Shown: positions 1 through 7,738 of the stretch, in pieces
Layout: each line of letters opens with the position of its first letter
How positions within the stretch are numbered: the first letter of the stretch is position 1
Assembly (NCBI GenBank): GCA_002342035.1
Contig: DDPE01000046.1
Coordinates: 1-31,614, forward strand
DNA: 31,614 nucleotides
Source of the DNA: Asticcacaulis sp. UBA2476
GTDB lineage: Bacteria; Pseudomonadota; Alphaproteobacteria; Caulobacterales; Caulobacteraceae
Reading direction: 5' to 3'
Made by a program: the position numbers and the translations under genes
Notes under the pieces: model-generated
The model's database searches: none
The model's input: only the letters and a program-made list of their open reading frames with translations
What the model was told of the DNA's origin: nothing

Positions 1-23
1 AACAAGGGAAGTTCTGTTTTGAA

Positions 24-1166
24 TTACTCTGCGGCGGCAACCGGCATCAGGGCATCCTGCTGCGCCTTCAGTTCCTCAGCCTTACGTTCTACGAGTTCAA
101 CGATATGTTCGATCATATCAACATTGGCTAATTTATGATCAGGCTTACCGGCCATATAGACCATACCAGCCCCCGCCCCGCCGCCGGTAAAGCCGACATC
201 GGTAAACAGCGCCTCACCCGGCCCGTTGACGACGCACCCGATGATCGACAACGACATAGGCGTTGAGATGTGCGCCAACCGTTCTTCGAGTTTGGCGACC
301 GTATCAATGACATTGAAACCCTGCCGCGCGCACGACGGGCAGGCGATGATATTGATACCGCGGTGACGCAGGCCCAGGCTTTTCAGGATATCAAAGCCGA
401 CCTTGATTTCTTCTACCGGATCGGCGGCCAGCGAGACGCGGATGGTATCGCCAATACCTGCCCACAGGAGATTGCCCAAGCCGATCGATGACTTGATCGT
501 GCCGGTGCGCAGCGGCCCCGCCTCAGTCACCCCGATATGCAGCGGGCAGTCAATGGCATCCGCCAAGGCCTGATAGGCCGCCACGGTCAGGAACACATCC
601 GACGCCTTGACCGAAATCTTGAACTCATGGAAATCGTGGTCGCGCAGGATATTGGCATGGAACAAAGCGCTTTCGACCATGGCTTCGGGGCATGGCTCGC
701 CGTAGCGTTCCAGCAGTTCTTTCTCCAGCGATCCGGCATTGACGCCGATACGCATGGAGCAGCCATAGTCCTTGGCCGCCTGCACCACTTCACGCACCCG
801 GTCGGCAGAACCGATATTGCCGGGATTGATCCTCAGGCACGCCGCCCCGGCCTTAGCGGCCTCGATGGCGCGCTTATAATGGAAATGGATATCCGCCACG
901 ATGGGGATAGCGGTGTTGTCGACAATCGTCTTAAGCGCCTGCGTTGATTCCACGTCGGGGCACGACACCCGCACAATATCGGCACCCGCTTCTTCCAGGG
1001 CCGCGATCTGACGCAGGGTCGCTTGCGCATCCGAGGTCAGGGTATTGGTCATGGACTGCACCGTGATCGGGGCGTCGCCACCGACTTCAACCGAACCGAC
1101 CCGGATTTTACGGCTTTTGCGGCGCTCGATCATGCGCCACGGACGAACATGTTGGTGAGAACTCAT
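24..1166 (-). CDS. ispG: 4-hydroxy-3-methylbut-2-enyl diphosphate synthase (flavodoxin), IspG/GcpE
   Basis: Cytosolic iron-sulfur enzyme of the MEP isoprenoid pathway; it reductively opens the cyclic diphosphate MEcPP to HMBPP. The 380-residue protein has the length of the short bacterial form. The N-terminal TIM-barrel carries the family signature VQSMTNTLTSD (about residues 36-46) and ADIHFHYKRA (91-100). The C-terminal half has the 4Fe-4S ligands: Cys276 and Cys279 in ACPSCARQG and Cys311 in GCVVNGPGEA, with the conserved Glu318. It lies 65 bp downstream of the RodZ-like gene on the same strand, so co-transcription is likely; rodZ-ispG adjacency is also known in E. coli. No terminator is visible before the window edge. 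Identification is secure from motifs and length. Confidence 0.97.
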   Translation of the reverse strand: MSSHQHVRPWRMIERRKSRKIRVGSVEVGGDAPITVQSMTNTLTSDAQATLRQIAALEEAGADIVRVSCPDVESTQALKTIVDNTAIPIVADIHFHYKRAIEAAKAGAACLRINPGNIGSADRVREVVQAAKDYGCSMRIGVNAGSLEKELLERYGEPCPEAMVESALFHANILRDHDFHEFKISVKASDVFLTVAAYQALADAIDCPLHIGVTEAGPLRTGTIKSSIGLGNLLWAGIGDTIRVSLAADPVEEIKVGFDILKSLGLRHRGINIIACPSCARQGFNVIDTVAKLEERLAHISTPMSLSIIGCVVNGPGEALFTDVGFTGGGAGAGMVYMAGKPDHKLANVDMIEHIVELVERKAEELKAQQDALMPVAAAE

Positions 1167-1231
1167 AGACCACCTCTGAAACCTGCCCCCTACTTAAGGC
1201 TTTTCGCCCCGCAATAAAAGGGGGCTGAGGC

Positions 1232-2539
1232 TTAATAAGGTATGGTCTGATCTGCCGGTTGTTGCGCCGGTGGAGCCTGTACGGGCTGGGCGGGCTGATA
1301 GGGGATCGGCTCGGTCGGCATCGGTCGCGCCCTTGGCTTTTCGATCTTGGGCCGCGGGGGGGCTACCGGACGGGCCTCAGCCTGCTGGGCGTCCATCAGC
1401 TTGGCCGTCTGCTGCGCGCGGGCATTGATACGGGCGGTGGGCGTACTGGTGCCCTCCAGCCCACCGGCATATTCGCCGTCGTAATAGACTTCAAACGCAG
1501 TGGCATCCGAGACATCGACCAGCATCGGCACCGCCGTGGCATTGGGAACGCGATAAGATTCCCCGGCCCCTAACTGACGGGCAAAATAGACCTGACCTTC
1601 GTTAGATCGCAGTACCAGATTGACTGAGCGTCTGGCTTGAATAATCACGCTGGATTGCTCTGGCGGGGCGCCAAACACTGCGCCCTTGGGGTTGAAAGCT
1701 TTGCGCATCTGAAGACTGTCCGAAGGCGATGCGGCTCCCGTTCCGTTGCGGGCCTTTTCGGCCTCAATCTCGGCAAAACCGACCTCCAGCCCCGGCGTGA
1801 CATAGGGCACCGGAACATCCTGATCCATGGGCGGCGCACCAGGCTTAGACACATAGACCACGCCGTCGCGCACGATCGGCACGCCCTGAGACCAGCCCTG
1901 CGTGGTCACGGTCGGCGTCTCGTCACGGGCCTTGAAAAGCTCCGGCTGGCGCTGCAATACATTCCAGATAATGACGGCCCCGACCACAACGATAGCCCCG
2001 GCAACATAGCGCCCGTACGATGGCTGCACCTCGTCCATCGCCGCCCCAATCGGTGCGCGCAAGGTCGGGGCCGGGTCGGCCAGATCGCGCTTGAGCAAAT
2101 CGGCCATGGTTTCTTCGTCAAGCCTCAGCGCCTTGGCATAGGCCTTGACATAGCCGATGGCAAACGGCCGCGCAGGCATCAGATCCAGCGCGCCGGTTTC
2201 AAACGCTTCAAGATAGCTGCGCCGGACGCGGGTAATGTCGGCCACATGATCCAACGTCAGGTTAGACGCTTCGCGCGCTGAGCGCAGGATGTCCCCCAGC
2301 ACCACCCCGTAATGCGGGTCGGCATGGGCACTTATGTTCAAGTCAGAGGCCAGCGGCTCCCCCGCCAGCGTATCGGCACGCGCGGCGGCTTCGACCTCAT
2401 CATAGTCGTTTAACTGATTTTGGCCCTGATCGTGCGTCATGACGACCGAAGGCTCACGGCCAAGCGGCGAGAGATCATGGTCTGCCGAACCTACGGCACC
2501 CTGATCGAAACTGCCCGCTTTCAAAGACCGCGCTTTCAT
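1232..2539 (-). CDS. rodZ: RodZ-like membrane protein with cytoplasmic HTH and DUF4115 domain
   Basis: Probable cell-shape protein of the RodZ family, which anchors MreB to the inner membrane (family knowledge). The 435 residues show the expected order: an acidic, low-complexity N-terminus; a helix-turn-helix domain at about 78-148 (GVVLGDILRSAREASNLTL, then ITRVRRSYLEAFETG); a linker; one membrane segment at about 178-195 (YVAGAIVVVGAVIIW); and a periplasmic DUF4115-like beta domain around 300-370, ending in a Pro/Gln-rich tail. The N-terminal extension of about 75 residues before the HTH is long for the family. The chosen ATG has GGGAG nine bases upstream; an internal Met34 is the alternative start. 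The gene precedes ispG on the same strand. The exact gene name is inferred from domain order and neighbourhood. Confidence 0.85.
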   Translation of the reverse strand: MKARSLKAGSFDQGAVGSADHDLSPLGREPSVVMTHDQGQNQLNDYDEVEAAARADTLAGEPLASDLNISAHADPHYGVVLGDILRSAREASNLTLDHVADITRVRRSYLEAFETGALDLMPARPFAIGYVKAYAKALRLDEETMADLLKRDLADPAPTLRAPIGAAMDEVQPSYGRYVAGAIVVVGAVIIWNVLQRQPELFKARDETPTVTTQGWSQGVPIVRDGVVYVSKPGAPPMDQDVPVPYVTPGLEVGFAEIEAEKARNGTGAASPSDSLQMRKAFNPKGAVFGAPPEQSSVIIQARRSVNLVLRSNEGQVYFARQLGAGESYRVPNATAVPMLVDVSDATAFEVYYDGEYAGGLEGTSTPTARINARAQQTAKLMDAQQAEARPVAPPRPKIEKPRARPMPTEPIPYQPAQPVQAPPAQQPADQTIPY

Positions 2540-2898
2540 CTTCCGATACTCCCGTCAGATCAGCTCTTACTGTCAATAGATCATGCCCACAACGGCAACC
2601 GTACAGGGCGTGCATTACGCTCGCCGATGCCGGACTGAAACACAGCCCGTTTTGAGAATCAATACAACCGCGCCGACGATGCCATGATTGTGCCTGATTG
2701 ATACAGGTTTTTTGGCATTGGCGGCATTTAGTGTAAAGGCTTCAAGTTGCACGCCACCCATAGCCCACATTTGTGACAATCGGGTGCGTACCCTTTGCGT
2801 ACAGGCACTCAGCGCCAAGCCTGTGCATAACAGCCATTGCCGACCGGTGAAACTCAGCTTAAAGACAATCAAAAGCCTTATAAACGGAGTTCTACCCA
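2540..2898. other. Divergent intergenic region between rodZ-like gene and hotdog protein
   Basis: About 360 bp separate the two divergently transcribed genes, so both promoters must lie here. I see no convincing -35/-10 pair, RNA gene or long repeat. Short reading frames exist on both strands but none has a ribosome binding site plus sensible composition. The rightmost part supplies GGAG eight bases before the start at 2899. Confidence 0.5.
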
Positions 2899-3318
2899 AT
2901 GCCTGCAGCCTTTGATGACTTATGGATCGGTCAGGTCGCCTCTATCGGTGCTGGCGTCATCAGTCAGGAGGATCTTGCGGCGTTCTGTAAGACCTACGCG
3001 CCGACCTGGGACACTAAGGACGGCATACCTGACGCCCTGATCTTTACGCTGTGGTCGCGGCTTGAAACCGAAGCCTCGCAGGGCTGGCCGCAAACCAAGC
3101 GACTGGCGGTCGATGCCTTGCGCTGGTCACGCAATCCACCACCGGGGGAACTGCTGCGCGGACGCCTGACCGTGATGGGTAAGGACGCGGTCGGCGACAC
3201 CAAGGGCGTGGTCATTGCCCAGCACGACTTGCTGGATGAGGCCGGACGGCTGGTGTTTTCGTGCCTGACGCGTTCGGTGTTTCAGCGCCTGCCGGTGGCC
3301 AAGCCGCCGCTGGATTAA
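2899..3318 (+). CDS. Small hotdog-fold (MaoC-like) protein, catalytic motif not apparent
   Basis: A 139-residue protein whose C-terminal half (about 76-133) resembles the strands of a MaoC-like hotdog domain: PPPGELLRGRLTVMGKDAVG, then VVIAQHDLLDEAGRLVFSC. The usual N-terminal features of (R)-specific hydratases, an entry helix followed by an Asp...His catalytic pair in a D-x-N-P-x-H context, are not visible; the corresponding stretch reads YAPTWDTKDGIPDALIF. It may therefore be a non-catalytic or divergent acyl-binding relative. The ATG at 2899 is supported by GGAG at -8. The gene stands alone and converges on spuC. Family assignment is by pattern only. Confidence 0.6.
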   Translation: MPAAFDDLWIGQVASIGAGVISQEDLAAFCKTYAPTWDTKDGIPDALIFTLWSRLETEASQGWPQTKRLAVDALRWSRNPPPGELLRGRLTVMGKDAVGDTKGVVIAQHDLLDEAGRLVFSCLTRSVFQRLPVAKPPLD

Positions 3319-3320
3319 AT

Positions 3321-3361
3321 CGGATAAAAGTCCTTCGCGTCGCTCAGTGTACTTTTATCCG
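3321..3361. repeat. Dispersed hairpin repeat, copy 1
   Basis: Perfect 11-bp inverted repeat (CGGATAAAAGT at 3321-3331 and its complement at 3351-3361) around a 19-base loop. The 30 bases at 3327-3356 match 28612-28641, downstream of groEL, at all but two positions. Both copies lie just after a gene, so the element is an intergenic repeat and possibly part of a transcript end. Confidence 0.75.
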
Positions 3362-3373
3362 CATCAGTAGTGA

Positions 3374-3422
3374 AAAAATCCCCTCCCAAAATGCTTTAAG
3401 GGGCGGCCTCGCGGGGATTTTT
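3374..3422. terminator. Probable bidirectional terminator between hotdog gene and spuC
   Basis: Ten-base perfect inverted repeat, AAAAATCCCC at 3374-3383 and GGGGATTTTT at 3413-3422, with further internal GC pairing (CCC with GGG). The A-run on the left and T-run on the right suit termination of both convergent genes. Confidence 0.6.
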
Positions 3423-3430
3423 ACTTTTAT

Positions 3431-3500
3431 ACCTCCCCAACTTGTTGGGGAGGGGGACCATCAAGTTCGCTTGTGAACGTAGATGGTGGTGGGGGCCCTT
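3431..3500. repeat. REP-like two-hairpin element (CTCCCC family)
   Basis: First hairpin CTCCCCAA (3433-3440) with TTGGGGAG (3445-3452); second is ACCATC (3457-3462) with GATGGT (3483-3488), with GTTC/GAAC inside. The CTCCCC...GGGGAG arm recurs at 9543-9659 and 26866-26921, which suggests one family of intergenic elements. Confidence 0.6.
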
Positions 3501-3506
3501 AAACGC

Positions 3507-4898
3507 TTAAAGCGCTCTTAGTTGTGGCTCGGCCTCATTCAGCGACTGTTCGATGATGTCGATGATCCGGTCGATTTCCTCATGAGTGATGATCAGAGGC
3601 GGGCACATGACGATGCTGTCGCGGATACCGCGCACCATCAAACCGTTCTTGATGCACAGGTCGCGCACCAACGGCCCCGCCGTGCCCTCAGCGCCGTTAA
3701 AGCGCTTATTGGTGCCTTTTTCAGCAACGATCTCGACCGCCCCGATCAGGCCGAGCGAGCGAGCTTCGCCGACCAATGGATGGTCGTTCAAACGCGCCAA
3801 CGCCTTGACCAGATAAGGGCCGGTGTCGTTACGGGTGCGCTCAACCAGACCCTCGCGTTCGATAATCTCGATATTGGCTAAAGCCACGGCGGCGGCTGCC
3901 GGATGACCGGAATAGGTATAGCCGTGGACGAAATCTCCACCGGTTTTCAGCACGTCGACGATCTTTGACGACACCCCGACCGCCGAAATGGGCAAATAGC
4001 CCGACGACAACCCCTTGGCCATCGCAATCACATCCGGTTTGATGCCATAATGCTGATGGCCGAACCATTGGCCCAATCGGCCAAAGCCACAGATGACCTC
4101 ATCGCAGATCAGCAAAATACCGTACTTGCGGCACAGTGCTTCAACCTTGGGCCAGTAGCCTTCCGGCGGAATAATCACCCCGCCTGCCCCTTGCACCGGC
4201 TCACCGATAAAGGCCGCAACCTTGTCAGGCCCCACGGCCAGAATACGGGCTTCGATATCATCAACGCAGGCCTGCGCGAACGCCGCCGGGTCTTGCCCGA
4301 AGCCTTCGTTAAACGCATAGGGCTGGCGGACATGCTCAATGCCCGGCACCATCGGCCCCCCTTGCGCGTGCATGAAAGTCATGCCGCCGAGAGACATTCC
4401 GGCCACCGTCGAGCCATGATAGGCATTGCGACGGCTGATGATGATATTGCGCTCAGGCTCGCCTTTGAGTTGCCAGTAATAGCGCACCAGCCGCAGCACC
4501 GTGTCATTGGCCTCAGACCCGGACGAATTGAAAAACACATGCTGAAGGTCAGGATTGCCGACCGACATTTTCTCCGCGATCTTGGTCGCCAGCCGGACCG
4601 GCGGCGGTGTCACGGTCTTAAAAAACGTGTTGTAATAGGGCAGTTCCAGCATCTGCTCATAGGCCGCGCGCGCCAGTTCATCGCGGCCGTAACCGACATT
4701 GACGCACCATAGCCCTGCCATGCCATCCAGCAGGCTATGGCCTTCGCCGTCATAGATGGTGGAACCTTCGGCGCGAGTGATAATGCGCGATCCGCCGATA
4801 TCTTCCAGCAGCTTATAGTCCGCCTGCGCCGGCAGGTGATGCGCCAGATCAAGGCGTTTCAGTTCGGCAATATCATAGTTTTTAAGCGGCCGGTTCAT
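3507..4898 (-). CDS. spuC: Class III aminotransferase, putrescine-pyruvate aminotransferase type (SpuC)
   Basis: PLP-dependent fold-type I omega-transaminase of 463 residues, the usual length. SpuC-type enzymes transfer the terminal amino group of putrescine, and sometimes other diamines, to pyruvate, giving 4-aminobutanal. Motifs seen: substrate-loop GLWCVNVGYGRDELA (62-76), phosphate-binding NSSGSEAND (124-132), HGSTVAGMSLGG (161-172), PLP-ring Asp266 in LLICDEVICGFGRLG, and Schiff-base Lys295 in IAMAKGLSSGYLP. The start is preceded by GGAG seven bases upstream. It is the last gene of the polyamine locus and has its own copy of the shared operator 138 bp upstream, so it can be expressed independently. 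Substrate is inferred from similarity and context; it could equally act on gamma-glutamylputrescine. Confidence 0.88.
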   Translation of the reverse strand: MNRPLKNYDIAELKRLDLAHHLPAQADYKLLEDIGGSRIITRAEGSTIYDGEGHSLLDGMAGLWCVNVGYGRDELARAAYEQMLELPYYNTFFKTVTPPPVRLATKIAEKMSVGNPDLQHVFFNSSGSEANDTVLRLVRYYWQLKGEPERNIIISRRNAYHGSTVAGMSLGGMTFMHAQGGPMVPGIEHVRQPYAFNEGFGQDPAAFAQACVDDIEARILAVGPDKVAAFIGEPVQGAGGVIIPPEGYWPKVEALCRKYGILLICDEVICGFGRLGQWFGHQHYGIKPDVIAMAKGLSSGYLPISAVGVSSKIVDVLKTGGDFVHGYTYSGHPAAAAVALANIEIIEREGLVERTRNDTGPYLVKALARLNDHPLVGEARSLGLIGAVEIVAEKGTNKRFNGAEGTAGPLVRDLCIKNGLMVRGIRDSIVMCPPLIITHEEIDRIIDIIEQSLNEAEPQLRAL

Positions 4899-4926
4899 GG
4901 ATTTACTCCGTCTTTTAAGCTCAAGC

Positions 4927-4991
4927 GCCGCATGGCTCCTCGCAACAAGCTCGGACGGCCAGTCGGCCTTGCCGGTCGCTGTCGCGCCCGG
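4927..4991. repeat. Dispersed GC-rich intergenic repeat, copy 1
   Basis: The stretch beginning GCCGCATGGCTCCTCGCA and continuing through GCTCGGACGGCC and GGCCTTGCCGGTCGC matches, in inverse orientation, 19895-19961 near the DegT-type gene, with a few small gaps. It lies in the spuC leader between operator and start codon, so it would be transcribed. Confidence 0.6.
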
Positions 4992-5035
4992 AAGAAATCA
5001 GGTTGCACAGGTCTGCCAGAAATTTACGCCCGCGC

Positions 5036-5063
5036 CAATAAAATTGTGATCACAATTTTATTG
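5036..5063. promoter_or_regulatory. Operator upstream of spuC: 28-bp perfect palindrome with TGTGATCACA core
   Basis: The core TGTGATCACA is at 5045-5054, extended by AATAAAAT-type arms to a perfect 28-bp palindrome centred between 5049 and 5050. It overlaps the stop codon (5058-5060, minus strand) of the DUF1835/DUF3658 gene. The same core occurs before puuC, puuA and potF. The regulator is unknown. Confidence 0.8.
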
Positions 5064-5858
5064 AGTATGATGCCGTGGTCGCCTAAGCCATGTGCGTGCG
5101 GAAATATTGCTAACGCCTTTGGTCTCGATGGTACCCGCATCGAGCAATTCCTGAAGGCTGTAAAGCAGCACCAGGTCATTTGCTTGAAAAACACCATCGT
5201 TGCGCAACATGTCGGACATAACATTCCCGACGACGCGACGCGCCTGCACCCATCGAAAGTTAATGTGACTCATAAGTTCATTATCAAAATAATCGAGCGC
5301 GGCGGAAATCAGACCTTCAGAGGTTACAACCCGCATCGGGGCATTCTCCTCACGCAGCCTTTCCCATAGACTCAACCACGTGTGCAGTTCCTCTTTAGTC
5401 GCGGGCCGGGCCTGATCCCAAAAGGCTTCTGATACAAACTCACTTTCCCTGACCAAGGATACACACCCGACTCGTGCCCTTCGCCCCGAAGGGGTCGTCA
5501 CATAGCTATCGCTCAGATCGACAAATTCAAACGATTGGTCGCCGTTTCGGCGCAGCCATTCCAGAAAATTACAATATTCCCTGGGTTGACGGCGTGAAAA
5601 CCAAACGACCCGACGACCATCGAACTTCAGTGCTCTTTCCCAAAAGCCTTTGATCTGGTCATCCCAGTCTTCATCCGCATAGCCCCACGCAGCCTCAACA
5701 TAAGCTCTACGCAATTCTGCGTCAGCAGGGGGGCCAAATGACCAGTCATCATCTAAACCAATAACCTCTTCATGCTTGCCCACAGTTTGCAGGGCTCGGC
5801 GCAAATCAACGGTCGCCGATAAACTGAACACGATATGCAATGTGCGGCGATCGACCAT
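5058..5858 (-). CDS. DUF1835/DUF3658-type protein of unknown function in the polyamine locus
   Basis: A 266-residue soluble protein with no signal or membrane segment. The N-terminus (about 1-125) resembles DUF1835: TLHIVFSLSATVDLRRAL, then VIGLDDDWSFGPP, the usual Asp-...-GP segment. The C-terminal part (about 170-250) resembles DUF3658, with LISAALDYFDNELMSHI and DLVLLYSLQELLDAGTIE. Biochemical function is not established for this pairing, and I do not propose one. Its start overlaps the puuD stop as TAATG, so it is probably translationally coupled to puuD and belongs to the potF operon. Its composition looks less GC-rich than the flanking pot and puu genes, which hints at later recruitment. 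Family recognition is by pattern without a search. Confidence 0.75.
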   Translation of the reverse strand: MVDRRTLHIVFSLSATVDLRRALQTVGKHEEVIGLDDDWSFGPPADAELRRAYVEAAWGYADEDWDDQIKGFWERALKFDGRRVVWFSRRQPREYCNFLEWLRRNGDQSFEFVDLSDSYVTTPSGRRARVGCVSLVRESEFVSEAFWDQARPATKEELHTWLSLWERLREENAPMRVVTSEGLISAALDYFDNELMSHINFRWVQARRVVGNVMSDMLRNDGVFQANDLVLLYSLQELLDAGTIETKGVSNISARTWLRRPRHHTQ

Positions 5859-6583
5859 TAAACTACCAACTCACCGCGGGCCGCCTGACCTAGCCATTGG
5901 AAAAAGGCCTGCCGGTCGGGATAGTCCGCGGGCCGCCATTCAGGGTGCCACTGCACGGCCACGACCTGCGATCCGCCGAGGTTGGCGCTGAACGCCTCAA
6001 CAATCCCATCGGGGGCTACGGCCTCCATCGTCAGGCCATCGGCCAGCCGCGCCACGCCCTGAAAATGGACGGAGTTGACCCAGAGGTTGCCGCCTAACTG
6101 TTCCTCAAAAAAACCGCCGTCGATCAAGGTGACATCATGACCAAACTCGAACATGTCGTTGAAAGTGGCCGTATCAGGCGCATGGTGTTTAGGCCCCAGA
6201 TCGCGCCGCAGTGTCCCACCCAAGGCGACATTGATTTCCTGAAAGCCGCGACAAATGCCAAACACCGGCTTTTGCGCGTCGATCATGGCTTCGATCATGG
6301 CAAAGGACACGCTATCCCTGTCCACGTCGAATGGCCCCTCTCCGGCGGGGGTGTCAGGATCGTAAAACCGGGTGTCGATGTTGGAGGTTGAGCCGGTCAG
6401 CATCAGGCCATCAAGTTTACCGGCCAGAGTTTTAGCTTCAAATCCGGTCGTAATCGCCGGGATCAGAACTGCCAGACAGTCGGCATATTCGATCACGCCC
6501 TTGACGTAGCGATCCTTGACGGTCTGGGCGTTTTCACCGCCGACATCACGGTTACAGCAGGAAATACCGATCAGGGGTTTCAT
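5858..6583 (-). CDS. puuD: Gamma-glutamyl-gamma-aminobutyrate hydrolase (PuuD)
   Basis: Class I glutamine amidotransferase-like hydrolase (peptidase C26) that cleaves gamma-glutamyl-GABA to glutamate and GABA, the last gamma-glutamylated step of putrescine breakdown. The 241-residue sequence has the nucleophile elbow GICRGFQEINVALGG with Cys111, and the His213/Glu215 pair in VAVQWHPEW; GISCCNRD opens the N-terminal strand. Its ATG directly follows the TAA of the ABC ATPase gene without spacing, and its own stop overlaps the next start as TAATG, so it is embedded in the potF-potH-potI-potG-puuD operon. Identity is strongly supported by motifs and neighbours. Confidence 0.93.
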   Translation of the reverse strand: MKPLIGISCCNRDVGGENAQTVKDRYVKGVIEYADCLAVLIPAITTGFEAKTLAGKLDGLMLTGSTSNIDTRFYDPDTPAGEGPFDVDRDSVSFAMIEAMIDAQKPVFGICRGFQEINVALGGTLRRDLGPKHHAPDTATFNDMFEFGHDVTLIDGGFFEEQLGGNLWVNSVHFQGVARLADGLTMEAVAPDGIVEAFSANLGGSQVVAVQWHPEWRPADYPDRQAFFQWLGQAARGELVV

Positions 6584-7729
6584 TTAACTTAGGAGCGCCG
6601 CCGGGGCGCAGGCGTTGAACGACAGCCACACTTTTTCGTCCCAGGTGAAGTCTTCCTGATCCCAGCGGGTCAGATTTGAGCGCAAGACCTTGATGATGCG
6701 TCCGCCCGCCACCTCGACCTCATAGACAGTCTCTGATCCCAGATAGACCAGATGCTTAATCTCACCGGCGATGATGTTGTAGCCTTCGGGCGCGTCTTCC
6801 ATTTTAAGCGGCTTGGCATCCCATTTGTCGATCTCAATCTTTTCCGGCCGCACCGCCGCCCACACCGTCGCACCGGTCGCACCGGTCACGCCGTGGTCAA
6901 GATAGATCGGCCCGATATCGGTCGTGTTTATGATGGCATGATCCGGTTCATCAACATCAAGCGTGCCTTCAAACAGATTCACGCTGCCGATAAAGTCGGC
7001 CACAAAACGCGAATTGGGGAACTCATAAAGGTCAAACGGTGTCGCCACCTGTTGCAGCAGGCCACGGTTCATGACCGCGCAGCGCGTCGCCATCGCCAGC
7101 GCCTCATCCTGATCGTGGGTGACCATGATAAAGGTGATGCCGACCTTTTCCTGCAGCAGGGTCAGTTCCGTGCGCATGGCATCGCGCAGCTTGGCATCGA
7201 GCGCCGATAGCGGCTCATCCAGCAGCAGAACGCGCGGTTTTTTGACCAAGGCCCGCGCCAGCGCCACCCGCTGACGCTGGCCGCCCGACATCTGATCGGG
7301 CTTGCGCTCCCCGAACCCGCCGAGCTTGACCAACTCTAGCGCTTCCTGAGCGCGCGCCAGACGCTCGCCCTTGGGCACCCCATCCATTTTCAGGCCGTAA
7401 GCGACGTTATCGAGCACGGTCATGTGCGGAAACACGGCATAGGACTGAAACACCATATTGACCGGCCGCTTATTGGGTGAGACCTGCGAGACGTCATTAC
7501 CGTCGATCAAAATCTGTCCGTCCGACGGCATTTCAAACCCGGCCAGCATGCGCAGTAAGGTCGTCTTGCCGCAGCCCGACGGCCCCAACAGCGAGAAGAA
7601 CTCGCCCTCCTTGATGTCGAGCGAGACATTATCGACCGCGACGTTTTTACCGAAGCGTTTGGAGACATTTTTAAAGCTGATGATGGTCTTGCCCTGAGCT
7701 TCGGCAGGTTTGGGATCTTGATCAAACAT
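6584..7729 (-). CDS. potG: Putrescine/spermidine ABC transporter ATP-binding protein (PotA/PotG type)
   Basis: Cytoplasmic ATPase subunit that powers the polyamine importer formed with the adjacent permeases and binding protein. The 381 residues contain Walker A GPSGCGKTT (49-57), the Q-loop in NMVFQSYAVFPHM (91-103), ABC signature MSGGQRQR (147-154, Met replacing the usual Leu), Walker B VLLLDEP (167-173) with D-loop SALDA, and the switch His in FIMVTHDQDEA. A C-terminal TOBE-type region follows (about 285-375). The start lies nine bases after the potI stop. PotA and PotG cannot be separated by sequence alone; PotG is chosen because a single set of genes sits with putrescine catabolism. Confidence 0.92.
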   Translation of the reverse strand: MFDQDPKPAEAQGKTIISFKNVSKRFGKNVAVDNVSLDIKEGEFFSLLGPSGCGKTTLLRMLAGFEMPSDGQILIDGNDVSQVSPNKRPVNMVFQSYAVFPHMTVLDNVAYGLKMDGVPKGERLARAQEALELVKLGGFGERKPDQMSGGQRQRVALARALVKKPRVLLLDEPLSALDAKLRDAMRTELTLLQEKVGITFIMVTHDQDEALAMATRCAVMNRGLLQQVATPFDLYEFPNSRFVADFIGSVNLFEGTLDVDEPDHAIINTTDIGPIYLDHGVTGATGATVWAAVRPEKIEIDKWDAKPLKMEDAPEGYNIIAGEIKHLVYLGSETVYEVEVAGGRIIKVLRSNLTRWDQEDFTWDEKVWLSFNACAPAALLS

Positions 7730-7738
7730 TGTTCAGCC

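Noticed and set aside
2615..2899. Minus-strand frame of 94 residues with a lipobox-like LSAC
   Set aside because: Its start overlaps the start region of the hotdog gene, no ribosome site is seen, and the rest of the product looks like chance translation.
5036..5063. Reading TGTGATCACA as a CRP or FNR site
   Set aside because: CRP/FNR half-sites need a spacer of about four to six bases. Here they abut, in all four copies.
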